From Tyto alba (taxonomy: Eukaryota; Chordata; Aves; Strigiformes; Tytonidae), in contig NW_024881282.1 in assembly GCF_018691265.1 (NCBI RefSeq), positions 25,880,899 to 25,944,898 on the forward strand: a stretch of 64,000 bases of DNA, in the 5' to 3' direction. Both the position numbers and the translations under genes were made by a program. A model generated the notes under the pieces. That model was not told the origin of the DNA, ran no database searches, and saw nothing but the letters and a program-made list of their open reading frames with translations. How positions within the stretch are numbered: the stretch's first letter is position 1; each line of letters begins with the position of its first letter. Of the stretch, positions 13,001 through 25,700 are shown one piece after another.

Positions 13001-14834
13001 AGCCTCTATTGTGACCCTGGTTCACTGCTTGCTCTCTCCCTTGGCCACAGCTGGCCTCTTGCTGTTCACAGCTGAAAAGTGAAATCAATGCTGGGTCTAA
13101 CAAAATGCAGATGAAAGCCATTCTGATCATATATAGTCATTTCCCGTAATTTTATCAGCCTTCAGTTTCTTAAATGATCTCTGGAAATCATTGTTTGTTC
13201 ATGTGAATACAATATCGAATTTTGTGATAAAATGTCCTGTCTTTCTGAAAAGTAATACTTTCTTAAGCATTAGTAGTGATATACAGCTCACATTGCCATA
13301 GCACAACTGTTTAAAATACCAGTCTGCTCCTTCCCCTGTTCCCTCCTGAAGGGAAGCACTACGTATCAAAGCCCGTCAAAGAGCTGCTGGCTGAATCCTG
13401 CCGGCTTTGAGCCTTTGGAATCTTGCAAATTGAGGTTTTTATGTTCTACAAGACTCAAAGTTGGAAAGTAAGAACTCTTACCATGTGTCAATCCACATTG
13501 CCATTGATCTCTCATCCTTTTTTATTTTTATTTGAGCAAGATTGGTAGGAAAGCTCTGTTGCAGTTAGAGGTGGCAGCGTATGATGTAGCTTAATGCTCC
13601 AAAGGTCACAGAACTACAATGAGTTTGATGGAAAACAGCCTTTCTCCGTATTTTAAATGGTTCCTGCTTTGATTACAGGCATTTATTATAATTATCAAGA
13701 GATTAGTCTGTTGTTATAGAATCCTTGTAATGGAACCATTTAAAAGGAATATAATGGCAGTTTATTGGATTTTGCAAAGGAAAAGAGAACAGATAAAGTG
13801 CTGGTTTTTAAATGGATCAACTGCTTCCCTAAGCATACTGATTTTTTTTTCTTTTGTTTAACTCCACGTTTCTTTTTGTTTCAGTTTTCAGTTACATACT
13901 AAAGTCAGTTCTTTAAAATTTTGAAGATATTTTAGTTACAGCATTTTCATCACAGTCTAACCCTATTCAATTTAGCTGTTAAAGACATTCCTTCCATACA
14001 TGATCTTAAATTATACATATCATAGAATGTGTACTCTTACACAGCTCCTTTGTAATTTTATTAATATCTCCCTTTTAAAAATGGCAACAAAAAAGTATTG
14101 TTGATCAAAAATAATACATAAAAGAAATTGTGAATTCTGTATTTCATCAGTTGAAGTGCATCTAGCATGACTTCTATTTTATATTAGCAAAATACCATAA
14201 TATTGATGAAGCTTGATGAATTTCTTTCGTTTATCTTCATTTCCCCTACTTAACAGTGTACAGTTGTATTTACTGCACTTACTCCAAAAGAATAAATGAA
14301 AAGATTATAAATCAGTGATCTTATTCAAATGTTACAGAATACTATTTGTGACCTGACAGTGAATGTAAGTACAAGATGGCATTTTAAAAAATTAAAAGCT
14401 CATAAATATAGGGGATTCTTATACTAGAAACTAGTTTATATTTCAAGATCAATGAATTTTGCACTATGTGTATGTCTTATCCTTTGTATGAACACCTTCA
14501 AAGGTTTGGGCCAAATCTGCTGCCTTCTAAAGAGTAATTACAGACCCTAAGCCCTCCTGCTGAGAACATGCTATCCTATGCTGTTAGCTGAGCAATGGCA
14601 TGAGTTACTTAGTACTGCTGTTAACCTGGGGAAGAAAGTTAATTGACTGAAACTTAGTTGACAAGTGGCTATTTTGATGGCGCTGGGGAATCGGCCCCAA
14701 AATAACAGTGGAAAATGATACAACAGCAAACTACAAGAATCAGATTACAAGTCTGCTACTCCAATATTTGTTTGTTGCCAGCAGAGGAGGCCTAGGGAGG
14801 AGTCTAGTATTTCCCTAAGTGACTTTATCATGAT

Positions 14835-15345
14835 ACTCCCCCAGCATATCCTCCTGGCTTTCAGCAAATTGTAGCTCAGGGACTTTCTGAGCCAGAGGTG
14901 ATATCTTTGAGTTTAATAACTTATGGTGGTGTTTTTCCCTTCTATGAAAGGAAATGTCTAATCCCTTTAAGAACTCATGGAAACTTCTGCTGTCCATGAT
15001 ATGGCATAGCATTCAGTTCCACACCTTGCATATGTTGTGTGAGAAATTCACACAAAGTGCACTTTCATTTGTTTTGAACTTGTTGCTTGATAACTGGATG
15101 TTCTCCCTAGGTCTTTTCTTATGAGAAATAGTGAGTCCTTGTTGCAGATCCACCATCTCGGTGCCATTCATAAAATTAAAGATCACTGTCATATCCTTCT
15201 CAGTGATGGCTCTGCTGTTTAGCTTATGAGGTCTGAAATGGCCTTGTCCACCTTCCTGGAGGCTCCCTTAGCAGGTTGTAGCTTATTCTGGAGCAGGTCT
15301 CTGTTAATCCTTCCATCTGGAGCTATTTTACTTTGTGTAATAGCC
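14835..15345 (-). mobile_element. Ancient CR1-type LINE 3' region, reverse orientation
   Basis: Read on the + strand, the segment contains a run of phrases typical of reversed, old amniote CR1 copies. They include CCCAGCATATCCTCCTGGCT, a CAGGGACTTTCTGAGCCAGAGG stretch, ATGTCTAATCCCTTTAAGAA, TTTGTTTTGAACTTGTTGC, TTATGAGAAATAGTGAG and a closing CACTGTCATATCCTTCTCAG. The order matches the family throughout. After about 15225 the match is patchier, to about 15345. I know this family from turtle, crocodile and bird genomes, so it probably predates birds. Open frames are broken and no domain survives. The boundaries are approximate. Confidence 0.7.
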
Positions 15346-16744
15346 AGAGAGAGGAGAATGACATACACATGTATTTGCTTCTCTCATTCCCCACCCACCC
15401 TCCCCCATCTGTGGTGTGCCAGGTTGTAGCTTTATTGCTATTAGGAAGCTAACCAGGGATGACTAAAACTTTCTCAACGAAACCCATACCTCTACACTGA
15501 CTCAGTATTTTCAAAAGGGGAAAAATAGTAAAACCTTGGATTCTGAATTGGAGCAATGTGGTAAGAGATGAGCCTGGGCCTGAGCCGTATGGTTGTACTT
15601 GTTTCATTCCCCATTGCAATGAATGTTTTATGAGTGTAAAATGAGATAGCATCATCAGAAAAGGCTAACTATTCCATTACGCAAAACTTTGGTGATTCAT
15701 GGGGGAAGCATGTTGTGTCCACCATAATATTCTTATATAATTGCATTTACCTTTATATAGAATCAGCTGTAACAATCTAGGCACAAATTATTATTCATGT
15801 GTATGTTTGAAAGAGAAACACTTCGTTGACAAAGCCTGAAAAAAGTAATTTTGATTTGCTGTCAGTGGCTTTCAGAGTATCTCTGGAAGATTACAGATAT
15901 AATGCTGTATAGCGAATTTCATTCCTGTGTCTTTAGATGTCAGTGAACTTAGAGCATATATGTATTTCACAGCACTGAATAGCGGTTCCTGTATTTTTTG
16001 ATACTCAATGTACAAAGTAAAAATACTTTGCTTGCAAATTTAACTTGAAATTTAAGGAGACCATGGTTCTTCCCCTAGTGCATATAACTTGAGCACTGAA
16101 TGACATATAGTGACTCTTGGGAAAAAAATTAATCTAGGGACTAGAGGCCTTCCAAAGTAGGGGGAGATTCCTCTTTGTCTTTCTAAAAGTTTCCATATAG
16201 TCCTGGTACTGGGTCTACTGCTACTCTAGCATCACTGGAGCATTATGACTGTATTATGCTCATTTTGTTATTTTGGTATGCTGCCAACATTGTCCTATGG
16301 AATAGAAGTAGGACACAGACTATTTTTTTTTTCCAAAAAAATTATGTCTCATGCCAGGAAAGCATTTATTATCAGAAAGAGCAATACTCTAACCTGATTG
16401 CTTTCTTCCTGATTAATTACAAAGTCCTGCTGCAGGCAAATGAAGGTTTTGGTGATGTTTCCTGTATTTTCCTTCTCTTCTGTTTGAGTTTTCCATGTTT
16501 CTTGTGATCCTATCTGCTCTAAAGGCAGACTCTGAATGGTTCCATGCTGTCAGCCATTTTCAAGAAGGCACCATACTCCGTAAGGGAAAAAATAACTGAG
16601 TCTCTGTGTTTGTGTCTATTAACTGTTGACTGATAAAACTCTAGCAAATTGGTGTCTGGAAGGGTGTATTACTGAGTGTCAGTTCTGAACTTTTTGTTTC
16701 CCTGAGTGTGAGATTTTTAGTATGCTTCTTTTCTACCACGTTAG

Positions 16745-16907
16745 CCATGTTGAAGTCTGCGCAGATATTCATGAGTTATCAGCAAAGAGGTGGTTGTTGT
16801 GCAAGGACTGACGGTCCTGCTGCTGACCAAAGACAGGTCAGACAGCATCAACAAGACTCTCCATCAAGTAAAGAAATTTTGGAAAGTGATCCAATTACTG
16901 ATAGGGA
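16745..16907 (+). CDS. NBEA: Candidate NBEA internal exon (tentative)
   Basis: An open frame of 68 codons crosses this 163-base segment. It has a pyrimidine-rich acceptor (CTTCTTTTCTACCACGTTAG) ending at 16744 and a consensus donor GTAAGT at 16908-16913. Read in that frame, the exon begins with the last two bases of a codon and ends with the first two bases (GA) of another. The recognised NBEA exon at 33018 begins with one base (C) that completes this codon as Asp, so the phases fit exactly. The predicted peptide starts MLKSAQIFMSYQQRGG and is Gln/Ser-rich. It would lie just before the DUF1088 region. I do not recognise the peptide firmly, and the region before DUF1088 is less conserved than what follows. 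The alternative is a chance open frame with cryptic splice sites. Confidence 0.55.
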
Positions 16908-19273
16908 GTAAGTTCTGAATCATACTGTGTACTCACTAGTCACCAAATCACTACAGTCATAGACACACCGCAGTTGTTGTTAACAGTGTTTTTTTAATTA
17001 TTATTCTGTTGAGTTATACTGCCTCTTTGGAAGATAATATTACTGTTGTTGGGAATTAATTCTCAACACAACGTTATAGGTGTGATGGAGGGTAAAACAA
17101 GAGTATTTTCATAGCATTGTACGTAGATATCATGGTGCAGTGTCATTTTCCTAAGATCTCCCTGAAGCTAAATGATGGAAGTATTACATATTTTTTTCAA
17201 GGGATAAAATAAATTGAAGCAGAATGCTTTTTTGCTGTGAACAAGAACACATTTTTGGGGAAGAGGGGGAGAGAGGCAGGGGTCAAGACCACACAAGAAC
17301 CTTTTGACAGGTTCAGTGTTAAACTAGAAAGAGCGGCTGTCTTCTTGGTTCATGATTCAGCTTTACTACTCCATAGGAGGATATTGCTATTAAAACAATA
17401 GTAGATCCGGAATATATTGTGCCTTGGTTTGTATGCACAGTTTGGAACCAAATTACTAACTGCAGAGATTACAGAACATCTATAGAAAGTCAAGGATGCT
17501 TTAAGTCAATGATAATGAGTATGTCTAAAGCAACTTTATTTAGATAGTTTGGAAAAAGAATGACTCATGGAAGGTCTTAATCTATGAATATGCATCAGCA
17601 AAGCAATATAGAGGAAAGAACTGAACTATTTGGTTTTTTGCTGATAGAACAAGGGGCATTATGCTAGTTCAGTTAAACATTAGCAAAAAATAGCACAGCT
17701 GTTGAGCAATACAGAGTACGGGCCTGACGTATATTTATCCACCTAGTACCATGTTGCTTTGGTTGCTTAAATAATGCATGAGATACTAGAAAAAAGCTAT
17801 TCTAGAACTGTATTAGAGTTACTTATTTAATTAAAAGTCTTATTTATCATGGGATGAGAATAGAATCTACATTATTTTTCTGTATAAAAGATTAATAATC
17901 GTTCAGAGTGATTTAGCAGGTTCTCACACTGGTGCCTATTCAGTCTATTTCTTACTAGGCATGCTGGAAGCTTTTCACTAGTTTGGATTTTTGTTTTGTT
18001 TTTTTTCTTCTTAAAAACAAACAAACAAAAAGATCTGTTTTGGCAGAAAAATGTTAACAAAGTAACCTCAACTTAAGTCTTACTTGTATGTAATAAATAG
18101 TAAATTTCTATATATCTTTGCCTACCAGTGTTCAATCTGTAGTGTAAAAAAAATACATTGATATTCTAAAAGTAGCTTTAAAGGATTTTCTCAAATTGTG
18201 GTGGGATTAAGTCCCTAACATATGTCCTGAAACATGTGTCATTTGAAATATGTTGTTGACTTGAATGTGATTTCTCATAGTCTTATACTTAAACAAACTC
18301 ATATTTCTTCTTACATTTGGCCTAAATTACATTTTTTTCTTTAAAAATATGTATATACTACACAACAGATTCAGACTCTCTAAAATAATGTTGAGTTATT
18401 AAGAATAAAATGTATTCTGATTTTAAGTATTTAAATACTAGACCTTCTTAATTGCTTTAATAACATAGTCTGATTTTTAGTCATCTTTTTTTTCCATTGC
18501 TTGAATTTTAATAGTTTTTGTTTCCTGAATGTATATAATTTTATGTTTGTTATTTTGTATCAGTTCAAAATAATTTTGTTTCCAGTAAGACATTTACAGT
18601 CTGAATCTGGCGATTTTGAGTGCTAACCCTCTGATTTTCATTGCTGTTTTATAGCAATAAAATCATAAGCCCATTCTTTAAAAGAACTTTGAATATTTTT
18701 TAATTTACATGGAGAAGATGATTTCTTTGATTTTTGTCTATTTTATATTTCAGGATTCACTTTAGCAGGTCAGTCCAATCAGGCAATGAAAAGACACCTC
18801 TGTGTAACTTTTACTTGTAGTAATATAAGACTGGGACAAGTCAATCGGCCACTTTCTCCAATTCTCTCATTTAACGGGATCCATATAGCCTATAATTCTC
18901 ATTTTCTCTATCCTGCTTCTTGGATTTCACTCACTCATGTGAATTCTCTGACCTGATCCCTTGGCAATTCAATGTAAGTCTTAGATGCCAGATTCTTTTG
19001 TGAGAACCCCAGGTTTTTACTTTCTCTGTTGTTCAGACTTTTGTTACTTGAGACAAGAGCAATAGGATTCCTATCACCCAACTTTTCCCAAGGTGCAACT
19101 AGTTCTCTCCATCACCTATGAAATGGGCCTGGGTTGATTAGTTAAATGTCAATAATGTTGACATCTTAAGTTAGATAAAAGGAACTCAACTCAGCTATCA
19201 TTTGGCATAATTTGACAACCTTAATCTTCCAGTAAATTACAACTGTTAATTGCTAGTATTAACTTCCCAGTAA

Positions 19274-19737
19274 TTGAACTGTGCCTCCCAGATTGCAAGA
19301 AAGGAAAACAAATTCTACCAGGTCATAGGCTATTTGGTCCCTGTAGAAAAAGCAGTTTCTGAAAATAAGGTGATAGTCAACCTCACAGGACCTTCAAACA
19401 TAATTTCTGTTGAGCTACATGAAGGAGATCTGGAGCAGCTAAATGAAGCAAGAGGTTCCAAAAGAATGAAGTTGGTGAAGAAGGGAGAGACCAGACAGCA
19501 TTTTCCCCCAAGTTGATCATTAGAGATTGGAGAACCTCTGAGGCTGTCATGGCCTGCTCCACGGCTTTTAAGGCACAGGTGACTTTTCAGCACTTCAAGA
19601 ACAACTCTTTCCCAGGGCCTATGTCACAAGGAGCTATGGCAGAAAATACTGTGGATGATCGAGATTCACAGCTCAGAGAAAATAAACCAAAAACTACCAT
19701 CACCAAATTGCCTTTAAACCCAGGTGCAGACTGAGTC
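19274..19737 (+). other. Unrecognised open frames, possible decayed insert
   Basis: Two overlapping open frames, of 80 codons (19274-19516) and 73 codons (19513-19737), follow each other with a 4-base overlap and a frame change. The local base composition is less AT-rich than the surroundings. The first peptide has a hydrophilic, charged C-terminal half, around LHEGDLEQLNEARGSKRMKL. Neither peptide matches a family I recognise. I see no promoter, start context or splice signal that makes a convincing gene. It may be an old retrocopy or repeat fragment, or chance. Confidence 0.15.
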
Positions 19738-22700
19738 CAGCTCCATTTTGTCTCACTTTCTCCCACTTTTGAACTAATCCCAGAATGTTGTCTCTTCTCA
19801 GCTCATCGCTTGTATTTCAGAGTCATGTGAAGTTTTTGATTTTTGCTTTCTCAAATCAGGAAATTCGGTTACCCATGTTCTGAAGAGAGAGCAGCACATC
19901 CTTTTGTTCCCAGGTATATGATCCCTTACCTCATCAGTTGTCTACCTCAGTACTGATCCAGTCAGTAAGCTTTCCTTTCTGGTGTAATAATAGAAGGGTT
20001 TGAATTCCTGTTCTCATTTCTCATCTTCCATGAAAACTATGGCAATAAAGTCTTAAAAAAAAACACAACCTGCAATGAACATGTAAAGGATGAAATCAGC
20101 TTAATTAGCAAAGTTGAGGATTGTAATTCCTCGTGGTGATTCCACACAGAAAAGTGGTGAGGTTTTGTATAAATTTGTTAAATTGCTGCTACTGATTTTT
20201 CTTTAACTGTAGTATTCATTTAAGTAAGAACATACAGCCAAATATAGCTGAATATACGTTCTGTATTATATTTGTAAAGCATGTCCCTATAGGCAATCAT
20301 ACTATACCATATCAACTGAACTGTGAAAGTACACGGAAAATGTAGAAGATCCATGTGGTCATGTCACAGATTTTGTGCTACAGTCAAAGGAAAAATCAGC
20401 TGTGTCTCATGATTGTCACACAGAATTACTTAACAGATTAAGTAGCTAAAAGGAAGGAAAACATTAAAAAGTATATACAGAATAATGGATTGCCAAATAC
20501 TTTGTATGCAAAAATTCTTTGAAGCCTATGGTGTTTGTTTTTCAAAACCCACAAAAATAGAGATTTTTTTTCAGGATGGAGAAAAAGGAAGTTTTAATTC
20601 TGTGTTGCCTTTTTTTTATGTCATGTCTGCTGCTTCTCCCATGAGTTTTGCAGTGCTAAAAATAAATCATTAGGTCATGCCGATATATTTTGGGATGTTT
20701 TATAGAAGACTGTTTCTATACTTCTAAAGAACCTCTTGTCTGTCAGAAATAAAGTATAAATAGAACAGTTTTGATTTACTTGCCAAGCTGGTTTCTTAGC
20801 TCTTACAAAAATTCCCAGGAACAAAAAAGATCAAAGTTAAGATTATTTAAGCATTTATTTAATAATATTGTAAACATGGTCTCTATTAAAAATTCTATAG
20901 CACTCATGGCTATGCCACTTGGCAAATGTTTATTTCATCAATACAGGTTGCAGTTGTGGACAGGAAAAACTGTTAATATACCGGTCAAGACGTATCCACT
21001 AATTGGGCAAGCATGTCTATGTTTCAATTCTTAAGAACAATAGTGGGTTTAAAGCTAGATGTGTGCTTTGTCTTAACTTATGCTGTACTTCCAGGTGATC
21101 CTTAGGAGAAAAAGAAATCTGTCCCCAAAAACTTGCAGAAAATGTAAAACTTCAGACTTCTGTAAATTCTGAATACAAGTATTTCCAGTTCCGAGGCTTG
21201 CATTTTGCATAAATAATAATTCTGTTAAAATAGTGTATTTATTAGACTTCATTTTAAGGAATGGGTCTACATGATGGAAATTAAAATAATTGCCTAAATA
21301 AAACTTTATTATTTATTTATTAGATTTTGATTACTGTTGCTGTTCATTGATAGTCCTCAAGGAAGCTAATTATTTAATCTCATTGGTAGGTTTATAAATT
21401 AGCTGTCTTTAAGCAGTTGCAGCTTGAATAATTTATAAAGGTTTGAAACATTAATTCATTATGGGTTTTTAAGAAGTAGTATTCAAAATTAAAAAGCTGT
21501 GTGTCTTAGCTTTAGAATAACACTCTAAAAATCCTTAGATAAAACATTTTTTCTTTCTTCTAACTAAAGGTTTTGAGAGAGAAAATTTCTATTCCTAAAT
21601 GCCATAGCCTTTGAGCTGTGACTTACAAACAGGAGTAACAGATGAGAAAATGAGTCCTAGCTGTCTACCTGAACCCTTTTGTTTAAGTTAAAAGTGTAGC
21701 TCTAGATTTTTTGTCAAGTCATTGCTGGTTTGCCTTGAAACTGGACTGTAATTTGTGTGCTCAGTAGCTTCTTCAGTGGTTCTTTCACAAGAAATTTAGG
21801 CACCTTAATCTGCGCATGTGAAATGGAGACAACAGTTGGAGCAGCATCTTCATCAGCAATCACATACGTTATCCCTGCTTACAAGTCTGAGTCTTTAGTG
21901 TTTGACCTTCAAGTAAGCCAATGAGGCACCAAAGTTTTCAAGAGTTTCCACAAGTTCTCTTACTTTGGATGCCCACTTTGAAAACTTGGGACTGTTTTTT
22001 ACAGTTTTTCAAGCACAGTAATTCTACCTGGAGCAACTTTTAGCTAGCGTTTAACTCTTCTAGAATTGCAGATAAATCACAAAAGCCTAGAATTTTTTTG
22101 AGAAGCTATGACCCTGTTGTCCCTAGTTATGGGTTTAACATGATAGATAACAATCTTGAAATACAGAGTAAATTGTATTTCTTGTAAAAGGTGCCTGCTT
22201 CATCTGAACATTTGCAAAATCTCAGAACTTTCACATAGTGCTGATGTGGACTATATGGAGGTGACATTTACAAGATGAGGAGGGACCCCAACCTCCAGCC
22301 TTGCTTATCGGGGTTTCTTAATGCAGTGGTATTGTTGCTATTCAGAATTCAAAGGGAAAATTGATTGATTTCTTTTTCCGTGTCAAAAAAGGTAGAAAAA
22401 GCTACCTAAATAATCTAATGGTGTTCATTTCACTCAGGGGCAAAATATCCTATCATTTACATAAGTAGAGAAGATAGCACTCGTGCAGAAGGCAAAGGAG
22501 GACAGTGTTTCTGTGAGATTTGAATAAATTGTTCTGTCTATCTTCCCTTTTCAGTACTACACCTGAACCAAGCAAATAATACTAAAAAACCAAAGCAAAA
22601 CAAACAAACAAAAAAACGAGTTCGATGGGTAAAGGTTGTTTTTTGGGGAGTTGGGTTTTGGGTTTTTTTAAATCAATTTATTTGCAAAAAGGGAGTCAGA

Positions 22701-25700
22701 CAATAAGATGCTATACTAAAGGCCAAGCATAACTACAAGAGAGAGTTCTCTTACTTTCCAGTGATGGTAGCACCAGCTTATTTGGATTTTCTGCAACCAA
22801 CTGTTCACCCTTCCGAGGTAGCATTGAGCCACCATGCTTCTGACTCAAATGCACTTGGATGTTCTTGGCTGAAAACTGAACAGATGTAGAGAGCTGTATT
22901 ATCAGACAAATGATATCTACAGAATTGTTGCTGGAAGAATGTTTAATGTTTGAAGCTCAAGAGATAAACTACATTGAATACTTGATTTTAAAAAAAAAAG
23001 AACTTTAATTCTGTAAATACCTTAGGTAGTATCAGAAGAACCTTATCTGTTAAAATCCAGCATCTTTATGACAAAATTAATAGTTGTCTTAAAACATTTT
23101 CAATTTAGTTTATTAAATCGGCATTTTACTTTGTTAAAATTAAGATAAGAAAGTTATTTTCTGAGATGTTTATCTGATTTCTTATGGATTATAGCTGTAA
23201 AATGACACAATACTTTCCAGAGGATTTTGACAAAAAATCGTACTATTTCATGAGGGATCCTGTTTGTTGTCTTCAGAGGGCACCCACTTCTTTTAATTTG
23301 ACACATAAGGTGCTTAAGAAGCAAAATAATATTGCTACCAGCAGGTGGTATACTTGTACAAACAGAAGAAGAGTTGAATGGTAATTTTGTTTTAAAAGTT
23401 TATTTAATCAGAAAACAGTATTTTGGTTAAATCCTTTGGTAAAAAAATATGATGGTTTAAGATCCCATGAAAATACCCGATTTTTTCCCTTTCATTTTTC
23501 TAAATTAATAAAAGCCTTCAAAATTTTTTATTTTGATTTTTTTTTTTTTATTTCTTCATAGCAGTGCTTAAGCTGATGTCATGGTACCTATTTCTGAACT
23601 GACATTATAAAAAACATAATAGTCAAAATGTAAAATAGATTATTTTTCTTGAAATTGGAAGAGAGTTCAATTTTTGTGTCAGTGAAACTTTGAGGTTCTT
23701 CTATATTCTGACTAAGAAAAACTGCACACTTAACATGGAATACATTTTACTTAATTTTAGCTGTCTACAATTATGCTTGTAGTCTAAGCCATTCTGTCTG
23801 TCTCTTTTTGCAGTCAGTTAAAAAATAGAGAGGCAACCTCATTCCATCTTGGAGTTTGTTATACTGCGGCATCATGGTAGTACTTATGAAATCTTAGTAA
23901 GTATGCCACTGTGTTGAGGTGGCATGACATAACTAAAAATACATTAAAAATAAAAATGTCCTAAAATAATGTATATTCTTTCAAGACATTTTCCAAAAGT
24001 GAATTTTACCCACATTTTCATTTATCTGAAACTTTAAAAAGGCTTTTTGGGCTTTGGGGGTTTTGTTTCTTGTGATAACACATTCCAAAACAGAATAATG
24101 GTTCTAAACTAGAAATCTGAGTTAAACCACAGAGTATTGTTCCAACCATGTTCTTTTCCTTTTCTTCAAAGATAATATTACTTCAAACTTCCTTTACTTC
24201 AAAGATAATGTGTCTTAATTTTAGTAACCTTAAAATTTATTGCATTTTAGTGTTTATAGGGATACAATTTATTATTCCTAGGATTTGGTGCACTTGCATT
24301 CTGCTGTTATTGAAATTTTGTTGCTAAAAAAACCCATTGTGATTCTGGTGAGTCAAGCGCTGACAATTTATGTGTCCACTTTTTATGTTGCCTCAGTTGT
24401 TCATCCAATGTAATTGGATTAACTAAAAGGAACTGAGTCTAAAACTTTGGGAAATTGTATTATTTCATTTAGTTGTAGTACATGTAGTGTCCAACTGTTG
24501 CACATTAGTATTTAGATAGATTTGCCAAAGTTATCTCACATTAAGTTTTATGTTAAATCAGTTTAATACTTTAAAAATTTGTATTTACCTTTAGTTTTAC
24601 TTTGTAGACATTTGAATTATTGTCATTTCCATTGCTATTATTTTAAGATGTGCGTGGCTTTTTTCTTACATTTTATCCCATGTAGCTTTATGCATTGTTA
24701 GTCTTATTTCCCTAAAACTACTGCTTCTTGCTATAAATTTACTACTTTTCAATAATACAGCAGCCATTCCAGAATGAGTGTCTCACTCTGGAGACCTAAA
24801 CTTCATAAAAAATCTAGACAATCATGATAATTGTTAGTCTATCTTTGTGTGTTTGTTATCAATTTGTTCCTTCGTACTCTGTGCAATATACTAAAATCCC
24901 CAAACCCTATGCAAATTATCTGCATTTTATATAATTTTTCCTGATGATCAGAAGCAATTTATCAGACCATAAAATATAATCTGGGAATTAACTGTTTTAG
25001 AAGTGTGTGTCTGAGGTACTACCACAGCTCAAAAGAACATCTCTATTACCACAGCTTCCCTTTTACATCTACCGACATTCCTCTCCTTTCTGATATCTCA
25101 CCTAAGTGAAGATTAATACATCTGAAGAGATTTCTGTTTCCAGCTTCCTCTTTCTATTTTCCATCTTTTGACCTTCAGTGTCCTCAATTTTTTCACTGAA
25201 ATTAAGTCATAAAAGTTTCAGGAGTTTGGAGGGTTTCCTTAAGTGTGTGTCTTAAATATACCTTTTTCCAGTGCCTTAAGAAGAGAATAAAAGCTACATA
25301 AATCACTCCCTCTTTTCTGACAAGGATGTTACACTTTAAAACACTTCTTAGAAAATTCTTCTCCAGGAAAGTGGTGGATCTTTAATCATTAGTTATCTTC
25401 TGATATTTTTTGCTCTCTCTTAATTTGTAGCCAATTCTCTGTTCCTCTCAGCTTTGTCCTTCATTATTAATGCAAGACCATTAGTAACATGATAATAGGA
25501 GAGAAACTCTGTTAGCAGTTTTCTTTTTGCTTTTCAAAGGTGACTCCTCTGCTCCCATTTTGATGATCAGTGGTAGTATTTTCTGTTACTTTGAGTTCCT
25601 CCATGCTCTAGTTCACACTTATCTCAAAGTCCACATAAAAACCCTTCCCCTCCACACAAATCTTGCAAAGCTACAGCACACAAATACCTATCTGTAAAAC

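Larger units (their letters stand above)
1..16744 (+). other. NBEA: Upstream intronic sequence of NBEA (5' boundary outside window)
   Basis: This stretch has no open reading frame I can support as an exon. It is AT-rich, with many poly-T and poly-A runs, including A19 at 2648-2666 and T16 at 9993-10008. Its only recognisable insertions are the solo LTR at 601-1193 and an old reversed CR1 at about 14835-15345. The longest open frames here are 60-125 codons, without recognisable domains or paired splice sites. I infer it is NBEA intron because recognised NBEA exons follow on the same strand and no other gene start or end is visible. The preceding NBEA exon must lie left of position 1 or be too short to see. 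Confidence 0.6.
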
